Shown: in pieces, positions 17,960-27,796 of the stretch | Layout: each line of letters begins with the position of its first letter | Position numbering within the stretch: the stretch's first letter is position 1 | Assembly: GCF_000720455.1 (NCBI RefSeq) | Contig: NZ_JOAK01000030.1 | Location: 25,080 to 89,079, forward strand | Direction: 5' to 3' | Length of the DNA stretch: 64,000 nucleotides | From: Streptomyces virginiae | GTDB taxonomy: Bacteria; Actinomycetota; Actinomycetes; Streptomycetales; Streptomycetaceae | Made by a program: the position numbers and the translations under genes | The notes under the pieces: model-generated | Database searches by the model: none | Seen by the model: only the letters and a program-made list of their open reading frames with translations | Told to the model about the DNA's origin: nothing

Positions 17960-19548
17960 CGGTGCCCGGCCGGCCACTGGAGGGCAGGCCGCTCGACGGC
18001 CGCTACCGGCTGGACCGGCTGCTCGGGCGCGGCGGCATGGGCGAGGTCTGGCAGGCCACTGACCTGAGGAACGGCACCGGCCTCGCCGTGAAGACGATCC
18101 TCGCGCAGTCCCTGGGCTCTCCCGAGGCGCGGGCCCGCTTCCGGCACGAGGCGCGGGCCCTCGAACGCGTCGTGAGCCCCTACACCGTGCGGCTGCTCGG
18201 ATCCGGCTCCGACGGCGACGTCGACTACCTGGCGATGGAGTACGTGGCGGGGCACGGCCTGGACCGGGAACTCGCGGGCCGTTTCATCGCCGACCGCACC
18301 TGGCGCTGGGCGGCGCCCGTCCTGCGCGGGATCGTCCAGGGCATCGCCGACGTGCACGGCGCCGAGATCGTGCACCGGGACATCAAGCCGTCCAACGTGC
18401 TGCTCACCTCGGACGGTTCCGTCAAGGTCTGCGACTTCGGCATCGCCAAGCTCCTGGGGTCCGAGCCCTTCACCCAGCTCACGGCCCCCGGCCAGGCCAT
18501 CGGCAGCGCCCCCTACATGCCCCCGGAGCAGTGGAACGGGGGACCGGTCACCTACCTGGGGGACCTCTACTCCTTCGGCTGCCTCGCGTACGAGCTGCTC
18601 ACCGGAGTACGCCCCTTCGGCCCGTGCATCGACCGGGAGGACTACCGCAGGGCCCACCTGGAGCAGCGGCCCGAGCGGCTCTCCGCCCTGCGCCCCGACC
18701 TGCCGGCGGCGCTGGACCTCCTGGTGTCCGCACTGCTGGAGAAGCGCCCGGGGGACCGGCCGGCCTCCGCCGAACTCGCCGCCGTGGTCCTGGACGTGTT
18801 CCCGCTGGAGGCCCGCGGGACCCAGTGGGCCAGGCAGCGGCTCGCCGCCCACGACGCCGAGACCGACCGGATGCTGCGGGACGCCGAGAGCAACTGGCTG
18901 TCGAACCGGCCCGAGGCGGGGCTCGCCTCCAGCCGGGAGGTCGTCCGCCGCAGGGTGCTGGTGAACGGCCCGAACGCCGACGCGACCCTGCGGGCCCGCA
19001 GGGTGGAGGCGGACTGCCTGTGGGCGCTGGGGGACGTGGGCGAGGCGCTGCAGCTGAGCGAGCAGCTCGCCGAACAGCGGGTCGCGGTGCTCGGCCCGTA
19101 CAACGACGAGGCGATCATGTCGCTGCGGGCGTGGGCCAGCCGGCTGTGGCACCTGGGGCGCCTCACCGAGGCCCTGGTGCCGCTGCGGCGGATAGCGGAG
19201 GCGCGCGCGGACACCCACGGGGACTACTCCCCGGAGTACCACCGGGCCAGTTACGACCTCGCGCTGTGCCTGTTCTCGTGCGGCCGCGGCGAGGAGGCGG
19301 CGCCGCTGCTGCGCGGCGTGGTGGCCGGGCGTACGGACCTGCTCGGCGCGGAGGCCCCGGAGACGCTGGAGACATCCCTCCTGCTGGGAGCCGTACTGCT
19401 GGAGCACGAGGGGGCGGCAGAGGCCCTCGCGCAGCTGGAGCCCCTCGAAGCCGCCCTCGACCGGGGCTGGATCCCGAACCAGCGGCCGCCGGACCACGCC
19501 CGCGCGCTCATCGAGAACGCGCGGCTGCGGGTGAAGCGCAAGCGCTGA
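17956..19548 (+). CDS. Ser/Thr protein kinase with C-terminal TPR-like repeats
   Basis: This 530-aa cytoplasmic kinase has the Gly loop [12 protein letters not shown] near residue 22, Lys45 in [17 protein letters not shown] near 140, DFGIAKL near 159 and the PPEQW activation-segment end. Kinase domain ends near residue 280. The rest is helical with tandem TPR-like units (for example [21 protein letters not shown] and [20 protein letters not shown]). It has no transmembrane helix or PASTA domains, unlike PknB. GTG 17956 overlaps the upstream stop; GTG 17962 is an alternative start. It likely works with the Hsp70-like and coiled-coil proteins. Substrates are unknown. Confidence 0.92.
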   Translation: MTVPGRPLEGRPLDGRYRLDRLLGRGGMGEVWQATDLRNGTGLAVKTILAQSLGSPEARARFRHEARALERVVSPYTVRLLGSGSDGDVDYLAMEYVAGHGLDRELAGRFIADRTWRWAAPVLRGIVQGIADVHGAEIVHRDIKPSNVLLTSDGSVKVCDFGIAKLLGSEPFTQLTAPGQAIGSAPYMPPEQWNGGPVTYLGDLYSFGCLAYELLTGVRPFGPCIDREDYRRAHLEQRPERLSALRPDLPAALDLLVSALLEKRPGDRPASAELAAVVLDVFPLEARGTQWARQRLAAHDAETDRMLRDAESNWLSNRPEAGLASSREVVRRRVLVNGPNADATLRARRVEADCLWALGDVGEALQLSEQLAEQRVAVLGPYNDEAIMSLRAWASRLWHLGRLTEALVPLRRIAEARADTHGDYSPEYHRASYDLALCLFSCGRGEEAAPLLRGVVAGRTDLLGAEAPETLETSLLLGAVLLEHEGAAEALAQLEPLEAALDRGWIPNQRPPDHARALIENARLRVKRKR

Positions 19549-19590
19549 CCGCTGACCGCGGGTGGCGGGTGGCGGTCGGTGGGGCGGACG

Positions 19591-19630
19591 CGGCTCCGCC
19601 CCCGTGCCGTGGGCAGCGGGGGCGGAGCCG
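19591..19630. terminator. Bidirectional terminator between kinase and aceB
   Basis: A 13-bp stem CGGCTCCGCCCCC/GGGGGCGGAGCCG with inner TGC/GCA pairing lies between two convergent stops (19548 and 19672). Confidence 0.85.
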
Positions 19631-19671
19631 GCCGGGTCGGGCCGCTGTGCGTGTCGGCCGGATCCGGGGTG

Positions 19672-21291
<1,620 letters not shown>

Positions 21292-21419
21292 AACTGTCAC
21301 TCCTTCAGCGGCGGTGCCTGGCGGCCGCGGGGAATGCTCGCGCGAGACGGCACGCAGTGCCGTCGGGTGTGGAGAGTTCCGAAATACGGTCGCGGGCGCC
21401 GTCTGTGGGTTCAGGGCGC

Positions 21420-21472
21420 TTCTGACCAGTGGATAGTAATTTCCTCATGGTGGAAGTTCAATGGTTTGTTGA
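21420..21472 (-). promoter_or_regulatory. aceB promoter with tandem AllR-type operator
   Basis: On the minus strand TTGAAC (21461-21456) and TACTAT (21438-21433) are 17 bp apart. Box TTCCT-CATGG-TGGAA (21441-21455) lies wholly in the spacer. A second box, TTCTG-ACCAG-TGGAT (21420-21434), begins exactly 21 bp away and overlaps the -10. A degenerate TCAATG-GTT-TGTTGA (21458-21472) covers the -35. Of the 251 bp between aceB and mocA, the rest shows nothing else I recognise. Confidence 0.7.
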
Positions 21473-21542
21473 CGTCGAGATTCTCTGAGTCGACAGATTC
21501 CACTTTCCGGTGGCCCTCAGTGCCACTGCCGTCACGCGGTGC

Positions 21543-22169
21543 TCAGGCGAGTCGTGCCAGGTCGGGCGGCGTGTCGATGTCGAAGGCCTCCGCGACGTCC
21601 GAGCACTCCACCAGCATGAGCTCCCCGGCGTGGCGCGCCAGGTGGACCCGCGCGCCCTTGTCGCCCGTCGCCGTCGCCGCGATGTCCGCCCAGCGGTCCG
21701 CGCCGAACAGCACGGGATGCCCGCGCTCGCCGCCGTACGCCGCCGCCACCAGGCTCGCGGGGGAGCGGTAGGCCTCCCGCACCCGGGCCACCGCCGCCGG
21801 GCCGATGCCCGGCTGGTCGACCAGCGAGACCAGGGCCGCGCCGGCGTCCGTACCGGCCAGGGAGGCGAGGCCGACCCGCAGCGAGGAACCCATCCCCTCC
21901 GCCCAGTCCGGGTTGTCCACGACCACGCAGCCGCTCAGATCGGCCCGCTCGCGGACCTCGGCCGCCGAGGCGCCGAGGACCACGTGCACCGGGCCGCAGC
22001 CCGCCTCCCGCAGCACCCGTACGGCGTTCTCCACCAGCGGGCGGCCGCGGTAGGGCAGCAGGGCCTTGGGCCGGCCGCCGAGCCGGCGACCGCCGCCGGC
22101 GGCCAGGAGCAGTCCCGCGATCACGGGTGGATCGGAGCGCGTGTCGTCGGAGTGCGTGTTGGCTGACAT
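21543..22169 (-). CDS. MocA-like molybdenum cofactor nucleotidyltransferase
   Basis: This 208-aa MobA/MocA-type nucleotidyltransferase has the N-terminal GLLLAAGGGRRLGGRPKALLPYRGRPLVE near residues 19-47 (nucleotide loop and Lys). LVSLVDQPGIGPAAV near 115-128 carries the metal-binding Asp, and AYGGERGHPVLFG is near 145. Such proteins cytidylate molybdopterin for xanthine-dehydrogenase-type enzymes. This would tie it to purine breakdown, although no xanthine dehydrogenase lies in the window. ATG 22169 opens inside the 3' end of the small gene 22121-22318 on the same strand. CTP versus GTP specificity cannot be read from the sequence. Confidence 0.85.
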   Translation of the reverse strand: MSANTHSDDTRSDPPVIAGLLLAAGGGRRLGGRPKALLPYRGRPLVENAVRVLREAGCGPVHVVLGASAAEVRERADLSGCVVVDNPDWAEGMGSSLRVGLASLAGTDAGAALVSLVDQPGIGPAAVARVREAYRSPASLVAAAYGGERGHPVLFGADRWADIAATATGDKGARVHLARHAGELMLVECSDVAEAFDIDTPPDLARLA

Positions 22170-22318
22170 GCCACCGATTCTCGCTCCTGCACGCGGTCCT
22201 GCGGCCGCCGCGCCAAGGTGCGCCGTACGCGGGCCAGTGCGGCCCCGATCCGCAGCGGACGCGCGATCCGGTCCTCGGCGGCGGCCAGCAGGGCACGTTC
22301 GTCACGGTCGGTCAACAT
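22121..22318 (-). CDS. Small Arg-rich hypothetical protein
   Basis: A 65-codon frame starts MLTDRDERALLAAAEDRIARP with ATG 22318, preceded by GGAGACACCGAG. The first 45 residues are a charged helix with high third-position GC. The tail overlaps the mocA start by 49 bp in another frame. No domain is recognised. The good ribosome site and the divergent arrangement with the MocR gene support a real gene; the long overlap argues caution. Confidence 0.4.
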   Translation of the reverse strand: MLTDRDERALLAAAEDRIARPLRIGAALARVRRTLARRPQDRVQERESVACQPTRTPTTRAPIHP

Positions 22319-22332
22319 CTCGGTGTCTCCTT

Positions 22333-22393
22333 GCCAATCGGGGGCCAATACCGCGAGTCTGGTCCTCGATTGGCCTGGCCGTCAGAGCCAATC
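22333..22393. promoter_or_regulatory. GCCAATC repeat cluster before the MocR-type regulator
   Basis: GCCAATC (22333-22339), GCCAATA (22344-22350), inverted GATTGGC (22368-22374) and GCCAATC (22387-22393) lie within 61 bp upstream of the start at 22407. MocR/PdxR-type proteins often bind short direct repeats near their own promoters, so this is a candidate autoregulatory site. Confidence 0.55.
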
Positions 22394-22406
22394 AGGGGAG
22401 GTTGGC

Positions 22407-23894
22407 ATGGCAAACGGGCGAGTGGTCCAGACAGCGGACAGAACCATCGGCAGCCGCCAGCTCGCCGCGCTGCTCCCCGCCGAGGTGCTGGCGCGCCCCG
22501 GCTACCGGGCGCTCGCCGACGCCGTCCGCACGCTGATCCTCGACGGCCGTATCGCCCTGCACGTCCGCCTGCCCGCCGAACGCGAACTCGCCGACGCCGT
22601 CGGCGCCAGCCGGGCCACCGTCACCGGCGCCTACGACCTGCTGCGCGAAAGCGGCTACGTCCGCAGTCGGCGCGGCTCCGGCACCTGGACCGAGCTGCCC
22701 GAGGGCCACCGCCCCGTCGGCGCACACGCCCTCCTCGGCGCCGGCGGCTACAGCGCCGACGGCGATCCCGGCATCGACCTGGCCATCGCCGCCATGGGCG
22801 CTCCCGACGGCACCCTCGCCGACGCCCTCACCTGGGCCGCGCCACGTCTGCCCGACGCCGCCCGCACCCCCGGCTACCACCCCTTCGGCCTGCCCGACCT
22901 GCGCACCGCCGTCGCCGAACGCTTCACCCGGCGCGGCCTGCCCACCCGCCCGGAGCAGATCCTCGTCACCTCCGGCGCCCAGCAGGCCCTCGCCCTGGTC
23001 GCCAGCCTGCTCTGCCGCGCCGGGGACCGGGTCGTCACCGAGAACCCCACCTACGCCAACGCCCTGGACGCCCTGCGCCACGCCCGCCTGCGCACCGGGT
23101 CCATCGCCGTCTCCGACACCGGCTGGGACATGGAGATCGCCGAGTCCACGCTGCGCCAGACCGTGCCCAGGCTGGCGTACGTGATCCCCGACTTCCACAA
23201 CCCGACGGGCGCCCTCATGCCCGAGGAGGAGCGGCTGCGGCTGCTCGCGGCGACCCGGCGCACCGGCACCTGGCTGGTCGTCGACGAGACCATCGCCGAC
23301 ATAGCCCTGGACGTCCCGGCCCCCGCACCCCTCGCCTCCCTGGCCCCGCGCGGCGGCGCGGACCACGTGGTGAGCATCGGCTCGCTCAGCAAGACCCACT
23401 GGGGCGGCCTGCGCGTCGGCTGGGTCCGGGCCACCGCGAAGATGATCACCGAGCTGACGGCCCTGAGGGTCTCCGCCGACATGACCGGCTCCGTCCTCGA
23501 CCAGCTCGTCGCGCTCCCGCTGCTGGACGGCATGGAACGCACCCTGCCCGCACGGCTCACCGAGCTGCGCAGCCGCCGCTCGGCCCTGGTGGACTCCCTC
23601 CAGCGGCACACCCCCGAATGGTCCTGGCAGATACCGCCGGGCGGCCTCTCGCTCTGGGTCGACCTCGGCGAACCGGTCAGCTCCGCCCTGGCCGAACGGG
23701 CCGCGGCCGCCGGAGTGCACATCGGCCGCGGCGCCCGCTTCGGCGTGGACCCCGGCACCTTCGAACACCGCCTCCGCATCCCGTACACCCTCCCCGCCGA
23801 CCGCCTGGACGAGGGCGTACGCCGCCTCGCCACCGCCTTCCACGACGGCGTCCCGCTCCCCCCGTCGGTGGACCGGCCGCACTGGGTGGCGTAG
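22407..23894 (+). CDS. MocR-type GntR/aminotransferase transcriptional regulator
   Basis: This 495-aa fusion has an N-terminal GntR winged helix about residues 30-95 (YRALADAVRTLILDGRI, LPAERELADAVGASRATVTGAYDLLRESGYV). A fold-type I aminotransferase domain spans about 120-480. PLP-site motifs are present: the YHPFGLPDLRTAVAERF block, DFHNPTGALMPEEE, DETIADI, and the Lys-bearing SIGSLSKTHWGGLRVGW near 325-341. MocR proteins sense PLP or amino-containing ligands. ATG 22407 has AGGGGAGG upstream. Targets are unknown; PLP synthesis genes are not in the window, and the divergent small gene and mocA are the nearest candidates. Confidence 0.92.
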   Translation: MANGRVVQTADRTIGSRQLAALLPAEVLARPGYRALADAVRTLILDGRIALHVRLPAERELADAVGASRATVTGAYDLLRESGYVRSRRGSGTWTELPEGHRPVGAHALLGAGGYSADGDPGIDLAIAAMGAPDGTLADALTWAAPRLPDAARTPGYHPFGLPDLRTAVAERFTRRGLPTRPEQILVTSGAQQALALVASLLCRAGDRVVTENPTYANALDALRHARLRTGSIAVSDTGWDMEIAESTLRQTVPRLAYVIPDFHNPTGALMPEEERLRLLAATRRTGTWLVVDETIADIALDVPAPAPLASLAPRGGADHVVSIGSLSKTHWGGLRVGWVRATAKMITELTALRVSADMTGSVLDQLVALPLLDGMERTLPARLTELRSRRSALVDSLQRHTPEWSWQIPPGGLSLWVDLGEPVSSALAERAAAAGVHIGRGARFGVDPGTFEHRLRIPYTLPADRLDEGVRRLATAFHDGVPLPPSVDRPHWVA

Positions 23895-23919
23895 GGGGTG
23901 TCCGGCGGATCAGGCCGCG

Positions 23920-24549
23920 CTACGGCGTGCGGATCAGGCGGCGGGTGGCGGCCGCGGCCACCGCCGCCGTGCGGGATTCGACGCCCAGCTTCGCGTAGAC
24001 GTGGACCAGGTGGGACTTGACCGTGGCCTGGCTGAGGAAGAGCCGCTTGGAGATCTGCTGGTTCGACAGGCCGTCCGCCACCAGCTGGAGCACCTCCAGC
24101 TCCCGCTTCGTCAGCGCCTCCGCCGGCGTCCGCATCCGGTCCATCAGGCGCAGCGCCACCGCCGGGGCCAGGGCGGACTGGCCCGCGGCGGCCGTGCGTA
24201 CGGCGGCCGCCAGCTCCTCCGGCGGGGCGTCCTTCAGCAGGTAGCCCGAGGCGCCCGCCTCCACCGCCGCGAGGATGTCCGCGTCCGTGTCGTAGGTGGT
24301 CAGCACCAGTACCCGGGGGGCGCCGGGGCGGGCCGTGATCAGGGCCGTCGCCTCGGAGCCGTGCATACCGGGCCCGAACTGCAGGTCCATCAGCACCACG
24401 TCCACCGGTTCGCAGGCGGCCAGCTCCACCGCCCGCTCGGCGGTCGCCGCCTCGGCCACCACCGCGAAGTCCGCCTCGGTGTCCAGCACCGCGCGCAGGC
24501 CCGCCCGGACCACGGGGTGGTCGTCGGCGAGCAGGAGACGGATGGTCAC
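23920..24549 (-). CDS. NarL/LuxR-type response regulator
   Basis: This 209-aa response regulator has a receiver domain with acidic pair ADD at residues 8-10, phospho-acceptor Asp55 in VDVVLMDLQFGPGMHG, and Lys in GYLLKDAPPEELAAAV. The C-terminal LuxR HTH LTKRELEVLQLVADGLSNQQ is near residues 145-165. GTG 24549 overlaps the kinase stop by 4 bp, so the two are one unit. It is divergent from an HrtBA-like exporter, the arrangement seen for ChrSA/HrtBA heme-response loci in corynebacteria. That functional link is an inference from layout. Confidence 0.93.
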   Translation of the reverse strand: MTIRLLLADDHPVVRAGLRAVLDTEADFAVVAEAATAERAVELAACEPVDVVLMDLQFGPGMHGSEATALITARPGAPRVLVLTTYDTDADILAAVEAGASGYLLKDAPPEELAAAVRTAAAGQSALAPAVALRLMDRMRTPAEALTKRELEVLQLVADGLSNQQISKRLFLSQATVKSHLVHVYAKLGVESRTAAVAAAATRRLIRTP

Positions 24550-25826
24550 AGGGCCTCCACCGGTTCCGTGTGCTCCAGGTGTTCCAGCGGCAGCGGGAGG
24601 GTCACGGCCACGGCGGTCCCCTGCCCCGGGCCGGACTCCACGGTGAACAGCCCGCCCAGTGTCTCCGCGCGCGAGCGCATCGCAGGCAGCCCGAAGCCCC
24701 CGTCGGCGGAGCCGGAACCGGCGCCCGGGCCCGGCGCCGACGACGACGGGTCGAAGCCGTCGCCGTCGTCGACGATGTCCAGCGTCACCGAGGCGTCCAT
24801 GAAGGTCAGCGTGATCTCGGCGCGCCCGGCCCGGGCGTGCCGCACCACGTTGGCCAGGGCCGACTGGGCGATCCGCAGCAGCGCCACCTCGTACGGGGTC
24901 GGCAGCACCCGCGGCCGGCCGCTCAGCGAGAACCGCACCCGCGGGCCCGGCACCCCCGCGCACAGCCGCTCCAGGGCCGCGGCGAGCGAGCCGTGCTCCA
25001 GGTCCGGCGGCGTGAGGGCCCGTACGAAGCGCCGCGCCTCGGCGAGGTTGTCCTGCGCGGCCTCCCGCGCCTGCGCGATGTGCGCCAGCGCCGGGGCCCC
25101 CTCCGGCAGCGCCCGCTCGGCGGCCCGCAGCAGCAGCTGGATCGAGGACAGGCCCTGCGCGAGGGTGTCGTGGATCTCCCGGGCCAGGCGCTCCCGCTCG
25201 GCCAGGATCCCGGCGCCGCGTTCGGCCGCGGCCAGCTCGGCCCGCGTCGTGATGAGTTCCTCGATCAGCTCCCGGCGGCGCTCGCTCTCGCGGTACAGCG
25301 CCTGGTAGCCCAGTACGGTCGCCACGGCCACGGCGCCGCCCAGCAGCGGCCCGAGGAAGGCCCCCGGGGTCACCGCGCTGCTGTGCGCGAGGAAGCCGCC
25401 GATGGCGGCGCAGGCGGTCACCGCGACGGCCGCGACACCCCAGCGCAGCCGCAACAGGTGCAGTTCCAGGAAGTACAGCGGGAAGGCGATCCACAGCCCG
25501 TCGGGCGAGACCGCCAGCAGGCCCGCCCAGGCCGCGCCGAGCCCGGCCAGCCACAGCGCGCCCGCCCGCTGCGAGCGGTGCACGGCGGGGGCCCGTACGC
25601 CGGCCGCGTACCCGGCGGCGAGCAGGGCGCAGGCGGCGACCACCCAGCCGGCCCGCGGCGCGGAGTCGGCGACGGCCCGGCCGGCCGCCAGTGCGAGCAG
25701 CCCGAGGAACAGGGCGTGCAGGCACAGCCTCAGCACCTTGGACACGGGTGTCAGGGACCGGGCGGCGGCGGGCGCGGGCGGGGGCGCGCAGGCGGCGGGC
25801 GGGGCGGGGGGAGCGGCAGCAGTCAT
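24546..25826 (-). CDS. Sensor histidine kinase (HisKA_3 type)
   Basis: This 426-aa membrane kinase has a Pro/Ala-rich start, then about six transmembrane segments (residues 30-190, e.g. ALFLGLLALAAGRAVA, GLWIAFPLYFLELHLLRL). A short coiled linker leads to the dimerisation/phospho-acceptor block LAREIHDTLAQGLSSIQLLLR with His219. The ATPase part has NVVRHARAGRAEI, DIVDDGDGFDP and GFGLPAMRSRAETLGG. ATG 25826 is preferred to the longer open frame. With no extracytoplasmic domain it probably senses through its membrane segments, as ChrS-type heme sensors do. It pairs with the regulator at 23920. Confidence 0.92.
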   Translation of the reverse strand: MTAAAPPAPPAACAPPPAPAAARSLTPVSKVLRLCLHALFLGLLALAAGRAVADSAPRAGWVVAACALLAAGYAAGVRAPAVHRSQRAGALWLAGLGAAWAGLLAVSPDGLWIAFPLYFLELHLLRLRWGVAAVAVTACAAIGGFLAHSSAVTPGAFLGPLLGGAVAVATVLGYQALYRESERRRELIEELITTRAELAAAERGAGILAERERLAREIHDTLAQGLSSIQLLLRAAERALPEGAPALAHIAQAREAAQDNLAEARRFVRALTPPDLEHGSLAAALERLCAGVPGPRVRFSLSGRPRVLPTPYEVALLRIAQSALANVVRHARAGRAEITLTFMDASVTLDIVDDGDGFDPSSSAPGPGAGSGSADGGFGLPAMRSRAETLGGLFTVESGPGQGTAVAVTLPLPLEHLEHTEPVEAL

Positions 25827-25951
25827 GTCCCGACCAGCGTAGAGCGGTCCAGGCCGGCCCCGGTCAACCGAAAGTTCGATGTCCGCGTGCACCCTTCGAC
25901 ACCAGGATCGCTACTGCCGCGCGATGCCCCGTGCCCAGGGGGAGGACCAAG

Positions 25952-27046
25952 GTGGGGGACATGTTCGTCGCATGGAGAGATCTACGGTTCGCCAAGGGCC
26001 GCTTCGCCCTGATGGGCTCGGTCGTGCTGCTGATCACGCTGCTGGTCGGCCTGCTGTCCGGGCTCACCGCCGGCCTGGCCCGGGAGAACGTCTCGGCCGT
26101 CACCGGCCTGCCCGCCTCGTACCTGGCCTTCGCCGCGCCCGCCGGGGACCAGAAGGTGTCCTTCGCCAACTCGCAGGTGCCCGAGTCCGCGTGGCTGGCC
26201 TGGCGGGCGCAGCCGGGAGTGCGGTCGGCGGAGCCCCTCGGCATCCGCACCACCAACGCCGTCTCGGGCGAGCGCACCGCCGCGGTGTCGGTCTTCGGGG
26301 TGGACCCGGCCGGCGGGCTCGCCCCGCGGAACGCCGGCCTCACGCAGGGCCGGGTGGTCCTCGCCGAGAAGGCGGCGAAGGAGCTGGGCGGGCTCACCGC
26401 CGGGGCCCGGGTCAGGATCGGCCCGCTGGAGCTGACCGTGGCCGCCGTCGCCGGCACCGCCGCCTACAGCCACACCCCGGTCGTCTGGACGGACCTCGCC
26501 GACTGGCAGCGCCTCGGCAACCCCGGCACCTCCGTCGACACCCTCGCCACCGTCGTCGCCGTCTCCGGCAGCTCCATGGACCTGGCCGCCGCCGACCGGG
26601 CCGCGGCCACCAGGGCTCAGACCGTCGAGGAGGCCCTGGGCGCCATTGGCTCCTACCAGGCCGAGAACGGCTCGCTCCAGCTGATGCGCGGCTTCCTCTT
26701 CGCCATCTCTGCCCTGGTCATAGGGGCCTTCTTCACGGTGTGGACCATCCAGCGCAGCGCGGACATCGCCGTCCTGAAGGCGCTGGGCGCCTCCACCCCG
26801 TACCTCCTGCGCGACGCCCTCGGCCAGGCCGTGGTGATGCTCGCCGTCGGCACCGGGCTGGGCACCGCGCTCGCCGCCGGCTTCGGCGCGCTCGTCAGCG
26901 GCGGCGACGTGCCCTTCGTCCTCGACGCCGCCACGGTGCTCGTCCCCGCAGCGATCATGATCGCGCTCGGGGCGCTGGGTGCGGCCCTGTCCATCCGGCG
27001 GATCACCGCCGTCGACCCGCTGACCGCCCTCGGGAGCGCCCGATGA
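25952..27046 (+). CDS. FtsX-like ABC exporter permease (HrtB-like)
   Basis: This 364-aa permease has one N-terminal transmembrane helix (FALMGSVVLLITLLVGLLSGLTAGLA near residues 17-42). A large extracytoplasmic region spans about 45-240. Three C-terminal helices follow about 245-360, including FLFAISALVIGAFFTVWTIQ and VPAAIMIALGALGAALSI. The layout and start (AWRDLRFAKGRFALMG) resemble actinobacterial HrtB. GTG 25952 has GGAGG 6 bp upstream, better than ATG 25961. It overlaps the ATPase gene by 4 bp and is divergent from the two-component genes. Heme export is a plausible but untested role; other toxic amphiphiles are possible. Confidence 0.85.
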   Translation: MGDMFVAWRDLRFAKGRFALMGSVVLLITLLVGLLSGLTAGLARENVSAVTGLPASYLAFAAPAGDQKVSFANSQVPESAWLAWRAQPGVRSAEPLGIRTTNAVSGERTAAVSVFGVDPAGGLAPRNAGLTQGRVVLAEKAAKELGGLTAGARVRIGPLELTVAAVAGTAAYSHTPVVWTDLADWQRLGNPGTSVDTLATVVAVSGSSMDLAAADRAAATRAQTVEEALGAIGSYQAENGSLQLMRGFLFAISALVIGAFFTVWTIQRSADIAVLKALGASTPYLLRDALGQAVVMLAVGTGLGTALAAGFGALVSGGDVPFVLDAATVLVPAAIMIALGALGAALSIRRITAVDPLTALGSAR

Positions 27047-27732
27047 CCCTCCTCGTCCACGACGCCACGCTCACCTATCCCGACGGGGAGGGCCGGCTCA
27101 CCGCCCTCGACGCGGTCGGCCTGGAGGTGCCCGCCGGCACCCTGACGGCGGTGATCGGACCCTCCGGCTCCGGCAAGTCCTCCCTGCTCGCGGTCGCCGC
27201 CACCCTCGTCACCCCGGACCGCGGCCGGGTCGTCGTCGCGGGCGAGGACACCACGCGGCTGGGCCCCGCCGAGAAGTCGGCCCTGCGCCGGGAGAAGATC
27301 GGCATCGTCTTCCAGCAGCCGAACCTGCTGGCCTCGCTGACCGCCGCCGAGCAGCTCCAGGTCATGGCGCACGTCGCGGGCCGGCCCGCGAAGGCCCTGC
27401 GCCGGCGGGCGCTGGAGCTGCTGGACGCGGTGGGCCTGGCCGACAAGGCCGACAAGCGTCCCCACCAGCTCTCCGGCGGGCAGCGCCAGCGCGTCAACAT
27501 CGCCCGGGCGCTGATGAACGAGCCGGCCGTACTGCTGGTCGACGAGCCCACCAGCGCCCTCGACCACGAGCGCGGCGCGGCCGTGCTGGACCTGCTGGTC
27601 ACCCTGACGCGCGAGCGCTCCACGGCCACCGTGGTGGTCACCCACGACCACGCCCACCTGGAGCGGATGGACCGCACGGCGACGATGGCCGACGGCCGGC
27701 TGACCGCCCAGGGGGTGCTGCGGGCGCCCTGA
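27043..27732 (+). CDS. ABC transporter ATP-binding protein (HrtA/MacB type)
   Basis: This 229-aa ATPase has Walker [10 protein letters not shown] near residue 39, Q-loop VFQQPNLLASLTAAEQ, signature LSGGQRQRVNIARALM near 143 and Walker [13 protein letters not shown] near 166. It belongs to the LolD/MacB group that pairs with FtsX-type permeases. ATG 27043 overlaps the permease stop (ATGA), so the two are translationally coupled. A bidirectional terminator at 27749-27785 closes the unit. Function follows the permease: probable export from the membrane, driven by ATP. Confidence 0.93.
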   Translation: MTLLVHDATLTYPDGEGRLTALDAVGLEVPAGTLTAVIGPSGSGKSSLLAVAATLVTPDRGRVVVAGEDTTRLGPAEKSALRREKIGIVFQQPNLLASLTAAEQLQVMAHVAGRPAKALRRRALELLDAVGLADKADKRPHQLSGGQRQRVNIARALMNEPAVLLVDEPTSALDHERGAAVLDLLVTLTRERSTATVVVTHDHAHLERMDRTATMADGRLTAQGVLRAP

Positions 27733-27748
27733 GCCGGGCGTACGACAA

Positions 27749-27785
27749 GGCCCCGGTGTCCCTCGCTCCGAGGGACACCGGGGCC
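27749..27785. terminator. Bidirectional terminator between exporter and allR
   Basis: A perfect stem of about 16 bp (27749-27765 with 27770-27785) with a short CTCC-type loop serves both convergent genes. Confidence 0.9.
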
Positions 27786-27796
27786 GTTCGTGCTGC

